Origin: Platerodrilus igneus
Taxonomy: Eukaryota; Arthropoda; Insecta; Coleoptera; Lycidae
Reading direction: 5' to 3'
DNA: 64,000 nt
Assembly: GCA_036346225.1 (NCBI GenBank)
Contig: JARFIW010001104.1
Coordinates: 9,946,001-10,010,000 of the forward strand
Shown: in pieces, positions 32,361 through 43,650 of the stretch
How the letters are laid out: every line of letters begins with the position of its first letter
How positions within the stretch are numbered: the first letter of the stretch is position 1
Translations under genes and position numbers: made by a program
The notes under the pieces: model-generated
Seen by the model: only the letters and a program-made list of their open reading frames with translations
Told to the model about the DNA's origin: nothing
The model's database searches: none

Positions 32361-34619
32361 ACGTTAGCATACAGTAGACCTTATGATAGTATGTCACGTA
32401 GTAAAAGTCCTACAGTGCTTTTTAGTAGTGAAATTTATTTAAATGTGGTTTTAAGAGGTGTGTTATTGAAATAACGGACGGTAAAGTGTTTTTGATACTC
32501 AGAAGTGAGTAGATTAGTTAAAGTATTTACGATGGTTTCAAAATGGGGAATAGATAATTAAAATATTTAAGCTGCTGCAAGATAAAGCCTTCTTAATTGG
32601 AATACAGTGTATAAGATTGGAATGGTGTGAAAATGTTTACTCTCTGAAACGATTTTTGAAGGTTGGATTGATAATTACGTTCTGGAAAAGGCAGCAATAA
32701 GCAGATCTGTACTGGTAAAGCTTAAAGCAATTTGTTTAGTTATATAATTAGTTTTTAAATGGACTCATATTTATAGAGTAGTTAGTAAACAGACATAATA
32801 AGATTTTTTGTGTGAAGTTTTTGAGTGAGAGTTGTATGTAAAAGTCAATAATTTAATTAAAAATGTTGGCAAGCCTGCAATTCAGGATTTCGCCAATATA
32901 TAAGGTAATTACTAAACGCAACTGATATCTGATAAGTTTAAATATTAAATTATACGACTTTTTTGGGTAAATTCTGTACATTATAAGGAAGATTTAATTA
33001 TTTAGTTGTTTATGCATGATAATTACGAGATTAAGGTTTGTGTAGGTTGCGTAATTATCCTAGTCCTAAAGAGAGATTTTGGGCTTTACTGTTAGTATGT
33101 AAGATTTGCGTTGAGAGGAAGTTATATATTTTTTATATTGATGTTATATTTAAGATATCGTTCGGATGCTGAAACTGTTTTGGATGTATTAACTGTTTGT
33201 AGAAGGATATTTTGTATTATTATAAATCTGATGTATGATTGCAGTGGTTTTAATAGTCAGAGAGTTAGCAAAAATAATTAGACAACGGGCAATTTAAAAC
33301 CATCATAAGCATCTTTTACCCAGACTCATTTAGAACCAATCACAGGTCTATGGAGTAAATATCAACTAGTGCCAAACTTATCCATTTTACGCAAGAAGTT
33401 GTGAAATTAATGGACAATTATCGATTTTATAAAAGCATTTAACCGAATTTGCCAAAAAATTAATATTTTAATTTCTCATCCCATTTATGCTATGCTTTTT
33501 GCTGGCATCAACGTGCTATTCGAAAGACATCTTTATTGGAGAAAATATTTCTGTTTTTATAAACTTTCAAAATAGCTGCTCCTGCGTATGTCCGTCCAAA
33601 CAATAACCCAATTTGATAAGTCATTACGACGTTTTTTACATATAGGGATAGGTAGTTGAGTATAGAAAAATTTATTTACAACTAATATTTAAAGCTAGCA
33701 TTAAAGTAACAAATTACATAACGAATTCAAAATAAAGTTCGTAACGCTTCAACGTAGATTTAATGGTTTCTAATTAAAATTCGCGTGTCGAGATTGCTCT
33801 TGCACTAAGTGAAGTAAAGTCCGTAATGGGATTATAATGGATGCGCTTAATGATTAGCTGGCGTTTACGAGCATTCTAGAGAACAGCGCCCGCCGTGCAA
33901 AAGTTGACTGCATGAAAACTGTTTAGAGTGACGTTGTATGTCTGTACGGTGTTGTTAAACTCTGGCATGCTGCTTTAAGAATATTCATTGAGGATCGTTG
34001 GAGTATTAATGATCGAGAAAAGAACCTGATGTGAAACTGGAACTATAATTCTGTTGAATAGTAAAACTTCTTAGAAACTCGGTGTTAGCGGAGAATTTCA
34101 CTGCGGCGGATCGTGACGAACTTCATTGCTTTAAGACGGAACCTTGCTTTGAGTGGGCTTGCAAGTGTTGTTTGCTGGGTGACTAATCCGACAGCGTCGA
34201 GTTAACTTCTTGTACCTGGAAAAATGACTTTGCATCGTTGCGCAGAAATTCCGTATCACTTCAGAGCGCAAGGTATACAAAGAATAATATTAGAAAGAAT
34301 GGCATTGCTAGCCGGCCTAGGGGGAGGGAGCACCTTGACACTATATATTTATCTACAATTTCCTCTTCTAGTCATTTGTATGCAAAATAAATTTGGTTTT
34401 ATAGGGCAGCTTCTTGAAGAAACATCATGGTTTTTGTTTGAATTATGAAATTCTCATAATAAATCGTATTGGTTAGAAATTTTGCTATGCTGCTTCTGGT
34501 AACTAGTTACGTTTTACTGATACGCCTACTAGATTTATGTGTTTTTTGTGTTTTCATGCTTTGTGTAAGGAATATTGCGAAGGTTGCATTTTAGCTTTTC
34601 GTCTGAAAGATAACAACAA
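32361..34619. other. 2.3 kb without recognised genes
   Basis: AT-rich, no convincing protein similarity on either strand. Degenerate gypsy-like pol could lie at 32400-33300 but I cannot show it. Near 34600 a GTT/AAC repeat marks the tail of LINE B. Confidence 0.4.
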
Positions 34620-34639
34620 CAACATACCAATCACGGTAT

Positions 34640-35200
34640 TCCCTTTCGGATAACCAAACCATTCACAATCTTTTTCCAAATCCTTTGGTCCCTACACACT
34701 TCCTCAGACTTCTCACCTGTCGTTCTTTCAGAACCTTCTCTACTACATCTAACCATCTTTCACGCTGTCTGCCTCTTGCAGTTTTATCAGTTATCTTACG
34801 TGCATATATACGCTTGATAAGTCTATCCTCATTCATTTTTTAGACATATTCAAACCATCTAAGCGTGCTTCTCTCTCTTTCAAGCGTCACTACCCCACAC
34901 TCTGCTCTGACCCATTTGTTTGGCACTTTGTCTCTCAATGTTTTCCAACACACTTCTTAGGAAACTCATTCTTGCAGCATTTATTCGATTAACATACTTC
35001 TTCTGTTAGACACAAGTTTCGCTTCCATACTGAACAGTTGGCACAAACACACTGTTGTAAATGGCCAGCTTTGCGTTTATACTCAATCCTTCCTTCCTGT
35101 TCACTACCCACATATTTCCAGACACTTTTCTTTCAGCAATTGCCTTTCGTTCTATTTCACCATCAGCTTTCCATTACTCAAAAACTTTGAAGTTATTCTC
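34640..35200 (-). pseudogene. LINE B RT C-terminal region
   Basis: The minus strand reads KEGLSINAKLAIYNSVFVPT and VQYGSETCV (about 35000-35100), then NRINAARMSFLRSVL, the conserved end of the RT thumb region in LINEs. Fragments of the final basic tail follow in several frames to about 34650. Stops break it in many places. Confidence 0.7.
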
Positions 35201-35224
35201 TCTCTATCGTGCCATTGTCTGTTC

Positions 35225-35600
35225 TAAATACAAAGTAATTAATTCCACCATCATGACAGTGCGAGTTCTCACACATCGGCTCAAACAAGTGACTATTTCA
35301 GTACTCAAAACATCGAATTGATAGGTCATCCGCCGTATGGTCCTGATTTGGAACCTAATAATTTCTTTTTGTTCCAACACGTGGAGAACAAACTGCGTGT
35401 ACAACGATTTTTGACACCAGAAGAGGCAGTTGATGCGTTCAAAACCCATGTTTTGGAGATATCTTAATCGGAATGGAAAAAATGCTATGAAAATTGGTTC
35501 CAACATATGCAAAAGTGTATCAATCATCGTGCAGAATATTTTTAAAAACAGTAAAAAGGTTTTCACACCTTAGGTTTTGTTTTTGTTACTTATTTCCGAT
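35225..35600 (+). pseudogene. mariner transposase, C-terminal scrap
   Basis: The plus strand from the second catalytic region (HDSASSHTSAQ at about 35250) reads SDYFSTQNIELIGHPPYGPD, then LEPNNFFLFQHVENKLRVQ and RFLTPEEAVDAFKTHVLEIS, a stop, and SEWKKCYENWFQHMQKCI to about 35545. The second Asp is kept (HDS), but the third is Asn (EPNNF), so it is inactive. Its sequence differs from the mariner at 342-2760, suggesting another subfamily. It has no N-terminal half or terminal repeats. Confidence 0.85.
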
Positions 35601-35882
35601 ACATATCAAGCACCATTCGTATCTAGTTTTCGACCAGTACATCATCATCATCTACACAGTCGTCTGTATCCTTTTGGCATCACCATACCGCACCTTAAAA
35701 TATTCCCACACTCGCTTCGTCTCAAATAAGAAAGGGTAGAAATAAGCGTGTGAATGGCGTTGTTAACAGTAGTTACCAACACGATTTATACACCTATCTG
35801 CATCATTTCTTGTCTTCCTTACCTATTTCCAAAACAAGTTTTTATTCCTTTCAAAATCACTCTGCATGTTTTCACCCTCGCT

Positions 35883-36125
35883 TTACCTCAGTTGCTCTTT
35901 AGTTGCCTTCACTACGTCTTTTGCATATCGCCTTTTCTCTTTATATACTTCTTGAAGTTGTTCTTTTAACTCACCATCTTTTTCTGCAATCATTCTCTGA
36001 TACGCCACTTTCTTTTCCTCGACAACCTTTTGGACCTCATCGCTCCACCATGCATTTTTATTACATGTACCAATTATTGTCGTTCCACATACTTCAAAAG
36101 CACATTTCATCACACCGTTTTTCAA
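35883..36125 (-). pseudogene. LINE B linker segment
   Basis: The minus frame contains NKNAWWSDEVQKVVEEKKVA and YKEKRRYAKDVVKATKEQ: the WW..E....KK..Y motif and a charged helix typically lying between endonuclease and RT in APE-type LINEs. No independent function is implied. Confidence 0.65.
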
Positions 36126-36440
36126 ACATTCCCATGCTTTTTCACATCTTTAGACTTCAGAGCATTCTCCCATTTCTGTTTGCAGTCATACAACTCCCTC
36201 TCTAACATAGTAGCGTATTCTTTTTGAGTCGACTTTCACTTTTGATCGTCTCACATTCTGCTTTCTTCTTCACAACCACTTTCGGCAAAGATCAATTCTG
36301 GACAAAATAATAAAATGATTGGTCCCAGATTCAGATCCTCTCATTACCCTCGTGTCTTTTACAGGTTCTCTTAAACTTCTATCAACTACAACAAAATCAA
36401 TTATACTTCTCGCATTTTTTTCTTTGCCATGTGTACTTGT

Positions 36441-37060
36441 TTATGTCCTTATGTTTATACCATGTGTTGGATACAAACAGTTCTCTTTCCATAATAAGCT
36501 CACTAACATATCTCCATTTTCGGTGGTTTTTGGATCACCAAACGGACCTACCACTTTTTCAGCAGTTGCTATGTGTACTCCTACCCAACTATTTATATCA
36601 CCTAATAGAATTACACGGTCATTCTTTTCGCGTTTGTTTAATTCATTTTCCACCTCTTGCCAAAACAGCTCACATTCCCTATTGTCATTCACCTGAGCAT
36701 AACATGCTAGTAAAAAGATTTTTTTAAAGCCCACTTTCATTCTAACCCACAAGATGAGGAGAAACCAATTCATATTATTTCATGCATGCTTTTACTTGAT
36801 CATTCAAAATTAAACCAACTCTTTGTCTCGAACTCCTCGCTCTCTAATCCAGACCACAAACCCAACATACCATCCCCTGATTCAACAACTTCTTTCCTCT
36901 TCCGCTTTGTTTCACTCACACACATCACATCCATGCGCTTTTCTTTCATTTCATTCAAGATTTCATACTCTTCACCGTACACTCCCCTGACATTCCAAGT
37001 ACCAACTCTCCATTCCCTATTCATGTGGTTATCTGATGGGGCAGATATTTTCCATCTCAT
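36441..37060 (-). pseudogene. LINE B APE-type endonuclease
   Basis: Two minus-strand pieces. The first, 37060-36800, reads EWRVGTWNVRGVYGEEYEIL and DVMCVSETKRKRK, the N-terminal catalytic block. The second, 36773-36441, has VNDNRECELFWQEVENEL, then DRVILLGDINSWVG (the GDxN site) and EKVVGPFGDPKTTENGDMLV. A deletion/frameshift near 36780 separates them. The enzyme nicks target DNA for LINE insertion. Confidence 0.8.
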
Positions 37061-37085
37061 TCTCCTACCATGACTTTGACGGTCT

Positions 37086-39168
37086 AAGGCTTTCGTAGAG
37101 GTTTTGTTAGTAAGTCTTAATTACATTGAACCAGGATACCAGCCTTGATCACATCTGTGCCGTTGTAGCTTTCCCTACTAACGGTAACGACACCTTACCG
37201 TTCAGTGTTGACATGTTTAGCCTCTCTGCCACAGACGTCGGCACGATTCCAAGTCCTTCAGGTGTGCCTAACATATTTCAATACAAGCTAAAACTTCCCC
37301 TTCCAAGGAAGTTACCTTGTAAGCCAGCAGATGCGTCAACAATATAGTTAATTATTTTCCGAGATCATTTTGAAACCGTGTTTGTTTATTTTAGTGTTCG
37401 GCGGCAGTAGAGCGTCATCTTTCGATTATACTTGATATAAATATGCAAACCGTGAACTGTCGAGCTATATGAGAATTTGACAGTTTCAGATCATGGCAGT
37501 AGCCTTTTGGTAAGTCAATTTTAACTATTTAAAAAGTTTACGTTCCTCAATCTAATAGATCATTTGTGTTGAATCCCTGTACACAAACTTGAATTTAAAA
37601 ATTAAATTTAATGTGTTGAAATTAAAATACAGCATGTTTGTGCTATACCTACAAACGTATTCATAGATGTACTAAAAGATAATAAGTTTCGCTCGTCATT
37701 TGAACGTTTCTGTTTCAGCCTTTGTTTTTTTTAATATGAGTTTTCTATGCTTATCGTGGCTTGCAATTTCTATTTCAGGATTTTATTATTTTACAAGCTT
37801 TGCATTTAAATGCACAGCTTGCGGGGTCGTTCCTCTCCCACTGCTTACTATTTGCATATTCCAAATGAATTCCTTGTTTAAATACGAAATATAAAAGCGC
37901 CTCCGCTGATACCGGAAGTTAAAACTTTCTCTTAATATGGCAAAATATGTAAACGGATGCTTAATTTGGATTTGAATAGTTCTGCCCATACTTATGTACA
38001 TTGAGTATTGCATAATATGGTAATAACCCACGGGAATCGAACAATGTGTAATTTCAAGACGCCACACTTGAAGTTTAATTTAAGAATCCATAGTGTTTTG
38101 ATCCATGTACTTTATGGAACGCGCAAAACAGTTAACTACGTACATATTTGAAATAAAATAGGCAAGGAAGAACTGTGAATCGTAAAATTAAAGGGGTTAA
38201 TCTCGGAACTATCTGATGTGGACCGAAGCCATGATGGTCACTTATTTTCTTGTGGTCTTGCTTAATACAGATAAAAGTGCACCAGATAGTCAGAATTATT
38301 TTTCCTCTTAATTCAATTCTGCCCAACTATGGAGAAAGGCAGTGACCGCTAACCAACAAACTTGTGGGAAATTAACATTGTTAACGCGCCAGGGGTCTTA
38401 TAATTTTATATATCGACTTACCTCCGCGTTATTCTATTGTTCTATAAGTGTCGTTCCTACTCTTTAACGAAGTGGACTGTGTGGCTATTTATTGGACGTG
38501 TTACGTACGCACTATCACCGTGTTTTTTAGGGTTTATCCATAACATCACCTTCGGATACACTAATCACTTAACTCACTTTACCGAACCGAACCACTTCTC
38601 TCCGATGTCCATGAGCAAGTGTCTCTCACTACCCCTTTTTTCAACTTAATTTACACAGACATAAAGGAGGTTTTATGACGGGATATAACGTGATAAGGGA
38701 TGACAGCTTTCCTATTTGATTTACAACTACGAATTTACAAAGACCTAAAATTAAACCCGAAAACGTGCGACAAAGAGACCAAACAAACTTTAACTTTTCT
38801 AACCTTAGTCAGACTGTTCAGCAGAAAATGCTTATAAAAATATTTTTATGTGCAAAAAAGAAAGTTCAGAATCTTATTTTAATCAAAATAGCAAATGTTT
38901 CTAAATTTGCCAATTAAATAAATCAGATTCTGTTCTAACAAGTGTACTTTTAACAGGACTCTAAAAGCAGTAAGTGTCACAAACCGCGATTATGTGTTGT
39001 TTTTGGATAATACTGCTTTTTAACATTGTAAAACAAAACAAAATAGACAACAAAATAAAACAACGAGCTAGTTTAGAACAATATTTTATTGAGAACATTT
39101 TCTTTTATGGTTCTTTTTTAATAATTTTGACATTATTAAAATTAGTGCCTGTGAACTGGTAAATCTTT
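37086..39168. other. Unassigned, may start with the LINE B leader
   Basis: 37086-37350 could be 5' leader of LINE B (minus strand), judged only by position. The remainder shows no protein similarity. At 38400-38700 there is a moderately GC-richer stretch without a recognised element. Confidence 0.35.
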
Positions 39169-39409
39169 TCAGAAGTCTGTTCTATTTTCGTCCATAAAAT
39201 CCAATAAATTTTTTATTGATTTTTTTTCTTCAGATACCCCAGAAGCAATCGTGCGGCAAACTGGATCCGGAATTTTCTTCGTTTTGTATATGTCGCTTCT
39301 GAGAATATTTAATGTTGTATATTCGACACCTTCTAAATCACGGTTAACATGTAAGTACAAATAACCACGAAAAGCCTATGCGTGAGAGACAGCCAAAAGA
39401 ATTTGTTTG
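39169..39409 (-). pseudogene. Unclassified transposon-type gene, C-terminal end
   Basis: The minus frame reads LNILRSDIYKTKKIPDPVCR and SEEKKSIKNLLDFMDENRTDF. This is the C-terminal part of the protein whose earlier part lies at 43651-44700, on the other side of the BEL/Pao insertion. Both flanks of the insertion therefore belong to one former gene. Confidence 0.55.
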
Positions 39410-39414
39410 TTATT

Positions 39415-39423
39415 TGTTTCGTT

Positions 39424-39472
<49 letters not shown>

Positions 39473-39904
39473 AGATAATAACCGCTTAATTAATCCGCAC
39501 TTAGAATTTGTTAATCATTTACCTCCGCCCTGTATTCAATTTTCATTCCATTTTCCGTGTCATTACTTCAAGTATTGCGTATAAGTGCCGCAATATAAAT
39601 AAACTGTGCTACACATGTGCAAGAACATCTTATCACCGCCATGGAGAAGACAAGACATTCCACGATCCTATTCCAGGGACGCAGTCAAAGTTATATTTTA
39701 ATCGATTTTCGTCCTAGACGATTTCAATAATCGTTTTCCGTTGAACGGCAGAAAAACTACTTGTGCTACTCGTCGCTAGAACTCGAAGGGTAAGTGTTTG
39801 AAGTAATTATTTGGTGTTTGTTTATTATCATTTATTTTTGTTTTTTATATTCGTCGACTTTTTCTACCTCTGTAACTATCGAAATCCCGCCGCATTAATT
39901 AACA
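39415..39904 (+). repeat. BEL/Pao 5' LTR
   Basis: 490 bp, longer than its partner mostly because of an expanded (TA)n run at 39425-39469. Shares long blocks with 43185-43645, for example TTTTCCGTGTCATTACTTCA and ACACATGTGCAAGAACATCT. Confidence 0.93.
39425..39469. repeat. (TA)n microsatellite within LTR
   Basis: The 3' LTR has only a short TATATAT here, so the run expanded after insertion or is polymorphic. Confidence 0.9.
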
Positions 39905-40028
39905 TGATCATGTCGAGCCGCATGTTAATGTTTTCTCGGATTCTAAATGTTAATAAATTTCACATAATTATCATACCGCTTATCAAAGCATTTGCATAGT
40001 TTAATAACTTTGCTTCACTTCGTTTGAG

Positions 40029-40747
40029 TTGTTTACAAAATTGAATTCTGACCATCTATCAGGTTTGCAAAGATTAGTGGACACTTTTACCGATAACTTG
40101 CAAGCCCTTAAGAAGTTTGATTTGCCTGTAGAGAAATGGGACTTTATTCTGGTGCAAATGATCCTAAATCGCCTGGATGTGCACACTGCCTGCAATTTTG
40201 AGTTGTATCAGGATCCTTCTTCTATCCCATACTATGCAGATTTAATTGCTTACTTGGAAAAAATGAATCTTTATCAAACTTGTTGGCCAATCATAAATCT
40301 TATTTAAACAGATTTGTTCATACTAACAACAATGCTAGGTTTCGCTCTGCTGTTTCCATGTTAGTCCAGACAAAGTCTAATGTTAATAAATGTCCGCTTT
40401 GCAAACAGATCACAATCTTTATCGTTGTAATGATTTTGTCAAACTTTCTTCTCAAGATCGCTACAACTTTGCAAAAACAACATCTTTGCATTAATTGCCT
40501 TAGCAATTCTCACATTTTAAATAAATGCAAGTCTACTTTTACGTGCCGCCAGTGTAATCAACGCCATCATTCTTTACTGCACTTCTACCACATGTCGTCT
40601 AAACCCGCTTCCGATACTTGTACCAAAGGTCGTTTCAGTTCTGCTCCCGCATCCTCTAAGGTTTTACCTTGTACTAGTTCCGCTATTCAAGACCGCTACA
40701 AGTCATCCGCTCAATCTTGCCTCTGGGAAATAATCGACTTCGTTTAG
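40029..40747 (+). pseudogene. BEL/Pao gag remnant
   Basis: The first frame (40029-40307) contains LSGLQRLVDTFTDNLQALKK and FDLPVEKWDFILVQMILNRL, the second half of the DUF1759 domain. The overlapping next frame (40280-40747) carries two zinc motifs, CINCLSNSHILNKC (CX2CX4HX4C) and CRQCNQRHHSLLH. Gag assembles particles. The N-terminal third is missing and one frameshift joins the two segments. Confidence 0.82.
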
Positions 40748-40765
40748 CAGTAGTGGCCCGTTAAT

Positions 40766-41165
40766 TTGAATGTTGTTTTATTTAATGCGCTCCCTAAAAC
40801 TTCAGTCGTGGTACTTTCCATAGTTCAGGTAGAAATCGCTGACCGCTCTGGTTCTTTCCACAAATTTCGCGATTTACTCGATTCGGACAACATGACTTCT
40901 TTTATTTTGCAAAAAAGTGTGAAATGTTTGGGTTTACGCGCTACTCCACATTCTCTAACTCTTACTGGTTTAGACTCCATGCGCTCCGCGGCTATACATG
41001 ACGCCATAACCGTTCCTAAAAGTTCTAGGTCTTTCTCCGTTTGTGGGAGAGATACTTGCATGAGTTACCGCTTCTTTCTGATTTCGCTTTACTCCGCTTG
41101 CTCATCCCGCCACAGTTTACTGCTGTGCTGTTGTTTATTTTCGTTTTGTTACCCCTTCCGCCGTT
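40766..41165 (+). pseudogene. BEL/Pao protease remnant
   Basis: The plus frame reads SFHKFRDLLDSDNMTSFILQ followed by KSVKCLGLRATPHSLTLTGL. The LLDS motif is the protease active-site loop, with the usual Gly after Asp-Ser replaced by Asp. The frame becomes meaningless after about 41060 and no RT motif appears before RNase H sequence begins at about 41165. Confidence 0.7.
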
Positions 41166-41480
41166 GAGGTCCGCTTAGTTTGGACAAAATTTAAAGTCGC
41201 TCCTCTTCGTACCTTTTTTTTGACAAGACTCGAACTTTTATCCGCCACCTTGGCATCAAAACTATTAACCTCTATCCTCAAAACTTTTGATTCCCATCTT
41301 ACTTTGATAAAAATTTTATTGGTCTGATTCCATGGTGGTTCTTTCTTGGATTCGTTCCCCCCACTACATCGCGGGAAGACCTTTGTCGCAAATCGAGTCT
41401 CCTATATTCAAGAAAACACTTCTACGGTTTTTGGCATCATATTCCCTACAATGAAAATCCCGCCGATGTCAGGTCACGTG
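41165..41480 (+). pseudogene. BEL/Pao RNase H region
   Basis: Reads FKVAPLRTFFLTRLELLSAT in one frame, then after a shift VVLSWIRSPHYIAGR-like and HRGKTFVANRVSYIQENTST. A further frame reads NPADVRS. These are the pieces of the BEL/Pao RNase H-like module. The deletion joint with protease lies upstream, close to 41100-41165. Confidence 0.75.
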
Positions 41481-41753
41481 GTTTACTACCTAGCAACTTG
41501 TGCCAGTGTTCTTTATAGTGGGCGGCATCTCCTGCCGTGTTCCGTTTGTTCGAAAAATACAGTCCACATATACCACATTTTAATTCTCCTGAAGTTCTCA
41601 TCGAAGAACGTTCTATTGTTTTGACCGCCGTCGCGTCCTTTTCTTGGATTGAAATAGTTTTGAAAAATAATTCTTCTTTTCAATTCATTATTTGCATTGT
41701 CGCTTGGATTCTCCGCTTTGTCCATAACCTACAACATCCGTTGTCAAAAAACA

Positions 41754-42842
41754 CCGGACCGTTGTCCTCTTTCAAGCTACATAATGCTTTGATCCCTTTG
41801 ATTAAGTACACTCATCAAACTCATTTTTCAATTGAACTGGCCGCCCTCCAGTCTGGATCAGTTCTAAAAAGAATTTTCGCAAATTGTCCCCCTTAGAGCA
41901 GGAATCGTACGGGTTTGTGGCCTTATCCTCTGAAAGGAAATTTTCCGTCCTTTTGCCTAGAAAGTCGCTTTACGGATTTGTGTATCAGTTTTGTCCATTT
42001 AACTTCCGTGCGTGTGCTCAAATGGTCAATTTTCTTGTTAGTCAGCACTTCTGGATCATTTCTAGAAGGGAAACTATCCGTCGTGTTTTGAGTCGTTTTC
42101 TAACGTGCTGCAAGACCAATTCGGTCGCATTGCAACCTCCTATGAGCAACCTGCCTTCATGCCGAGTTACTCAAGTAAAACCTTTTTTTTTTAATTCGGG
42201 TGTCGACTTCGCAGGTCATTTTTCTATAACCATGTCTCGACTACTGGGCGCCAAAGTTTTAAAATCGTATTTATGTCTTTTTATTTGTATGGCTACCAAG
42301 GCACTACACTTTGAAGTCGTATCCGACTTGTCAACGGACGCCTTTCTAGTGGCTCTTCGCCGATTTATTGCCAGGCGTGGCCGGTGTGATCACCTCTATA
42401 GTGATTATGGCACAAATTTTGTGGGTGCTCATAAACACCTAATTCATCTCGCCAAGCTTGCTGCTTCTAAGGACCATGTTTCGTGACATTTTATACCGCC
42501 GGATTCACCTCATTTTGGTGGCGTGTAGGAGGCGGGAGTGAAATCGTTAAAACCGTGCTTCTTCGTACCATCGGTGAACAAATATTTACCTACGAGGAAC
42601 TGGCCACTGTCTTTGTTCAAGTCGAGTCCATCTTAAACTCGCGTCCTCTTACACCCATGAGCAGTGACCCCAATGACTGGACTTGCCTTACACCAGGTAA
42701 TTTTCTGACTTTGGCACCTTTAACCGCTATTCTGGAACCCGTTCTTTCTCGCCTTCCGCTTAACCGCCTCTCTCGCTGGCAATTGCTCCAGCGAATTCAA
42801 CAAGATTTTTGGTCCCGTTGGTCGAAAGGATATTTGCACTAG
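41754..42842 (+). pseudogene. BEL/Pao integrase
   Basis: The first part (41754-41890) is upstream linker; the frame 41884-42486 holds the core with the first Asp in NSGVDFAGHFSITMSR and the second in LYSDYGTNFVGAHKH, plus TKALHFEVVSDLSTDAFL. After a frameshift, 42483-42842 gives TVLLRTIGEQIFTYEELATV and NSRPLTPMSSDPNDW. The catalytic Glu is next to an amber stop near 42525-42535. So the D,D,E residues exist but not in one frame. Confidence 0.87.
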
Positions 42843-42887
42843 CTTCAATAACGCTTCAAGTGACACACACTGTCTCCTCCAGTTGAG

Positions 42888-43080
42888 TTGGGCACCTTAG
42901 TGCTGATCAAGATCGGTAATGTTTCTTCTCTTTATTGGTCCCTCGGCCTTGTTGTGGCTGTGTATCCTGGGACAGATGGTATTGTTAGGGTGGTCACACT
43001 AAAAACCGCTCAGGGCGAAGCTGAAGCGTCCTGTGGTAAAGCTATGCCCTTCGCCTGCAATGTAGAAAAAAAATTTTTTT
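42888..43080 (+). pseudogene. BEL/Pao Pol C-terminal domain
   Basis: The frame reads VGTLVLIKIGNVSSLYWSLG-like residues (GTLVLIKIGN, then YWSLGLVVAVYPGTDGIVRV and VTLKTAQGE), the small beta-rich C-terminal domain of BEL/Pao integrase. Same domain as at 15066-15305 and 24486-24689. Confidence 0.8.
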
Positions 43081-43168
43081 CTTATTTTTCTTTTTGTATT
43101 TGTAAATTTTTTTTGCCTTTTCATTCCGCCCCCCCTCTTTTTAATTCTTTTTCTTTAAAATGCCTTGC

Positions 43169-43184
43169 ATTTTGGTGGGCGGTA
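43169..43184 (+). promoter_or_regulatory. Possible polypurine tract
   Basis: TTTTGGTGGGCGGTA lies immediately before the 3' LTR; G-rich but imperfect. Confidence 0.35.
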
Positions 43185-43645
43185 TGTTTCGTTTATATTA
43201 TATATATTTAGATAATAACCGTTTAATTAATCCGCACTTAGAATTTGTTAATCAGTTACCTTCGCACGGTATTCAATTTTCATTCCATTTTCCGTGTCAT
43301 TACTTCAAGCATTGCCTATAAGTGTCGCGATATAAATAAACTATGCTACACATGTGCAAGAACATCTTATCACCGCCATGGAGAAGACAACATTGCACGA
43401 TCGTATTCCGTACTAGATGGCCGCAGTCAAAGTTTTATATTAATCGATTTTTGTCGTCTAGATTGCAATGATCGTTTTCCGTTGAACGGCCGCAAAACTA
43501 CTTGTGCTACTCGTTGCTAGAACTCGAAAGGTAAGTGTTTGAAGTAATCATTTTGTGTTTGTTTATTATCATTTATTTTTATTTCGTATATTCGTCCACT
43601 TTCTCTACCTCTGTAACTATCGAAATCCCGCCGCATTAATTAACA
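43185..43645 (+). repeat. BEL/Pao 3' LTR
   Basis: 461 bp, partner of 39415-39904; the last bases are GCATTAATTAACA in both. Confidence 0.93.
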
Positions 43646-43650
43646 TTATT

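Larger units (their letters stand above)
34612..37085 (-). mobile_element. LINE family B, internally deleted
   Basis: Read on the minus strand: endonuclease start at 37060, endonuclease middle at 36773-36441, a long basic/acidic linker at 36125-35883, then a jump to the RT C-terminal part at 35200-34640, ending with a GTT repeat tail near 34612-34625. RT core motifs are missing. A mariner scrap sits at 35225-35600 on the opposite strand, inside or at the deletion. The family is distinct from LINE A: tail repeat and endonuclease motifs differ. Confidence 0.75.
39415..43645 (+). mobile_element. BEL/Pao retrotransposon, RT-deleted, plus strand
   Basis: LTRs at 39415-39904 and 43185-43645 flank gag, protease, RNase H and integrase remnants in that order. 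The five bases TTATT lie on both sides (39410-39414 and 43646-43650). Termini are TGTTTCG...TTAACA. The LTRs differ at many positions, so this insertion is older than the one at 24147-29634. Reverse transcriptase is missing between protease and RNase H. Confidence 0.93.
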
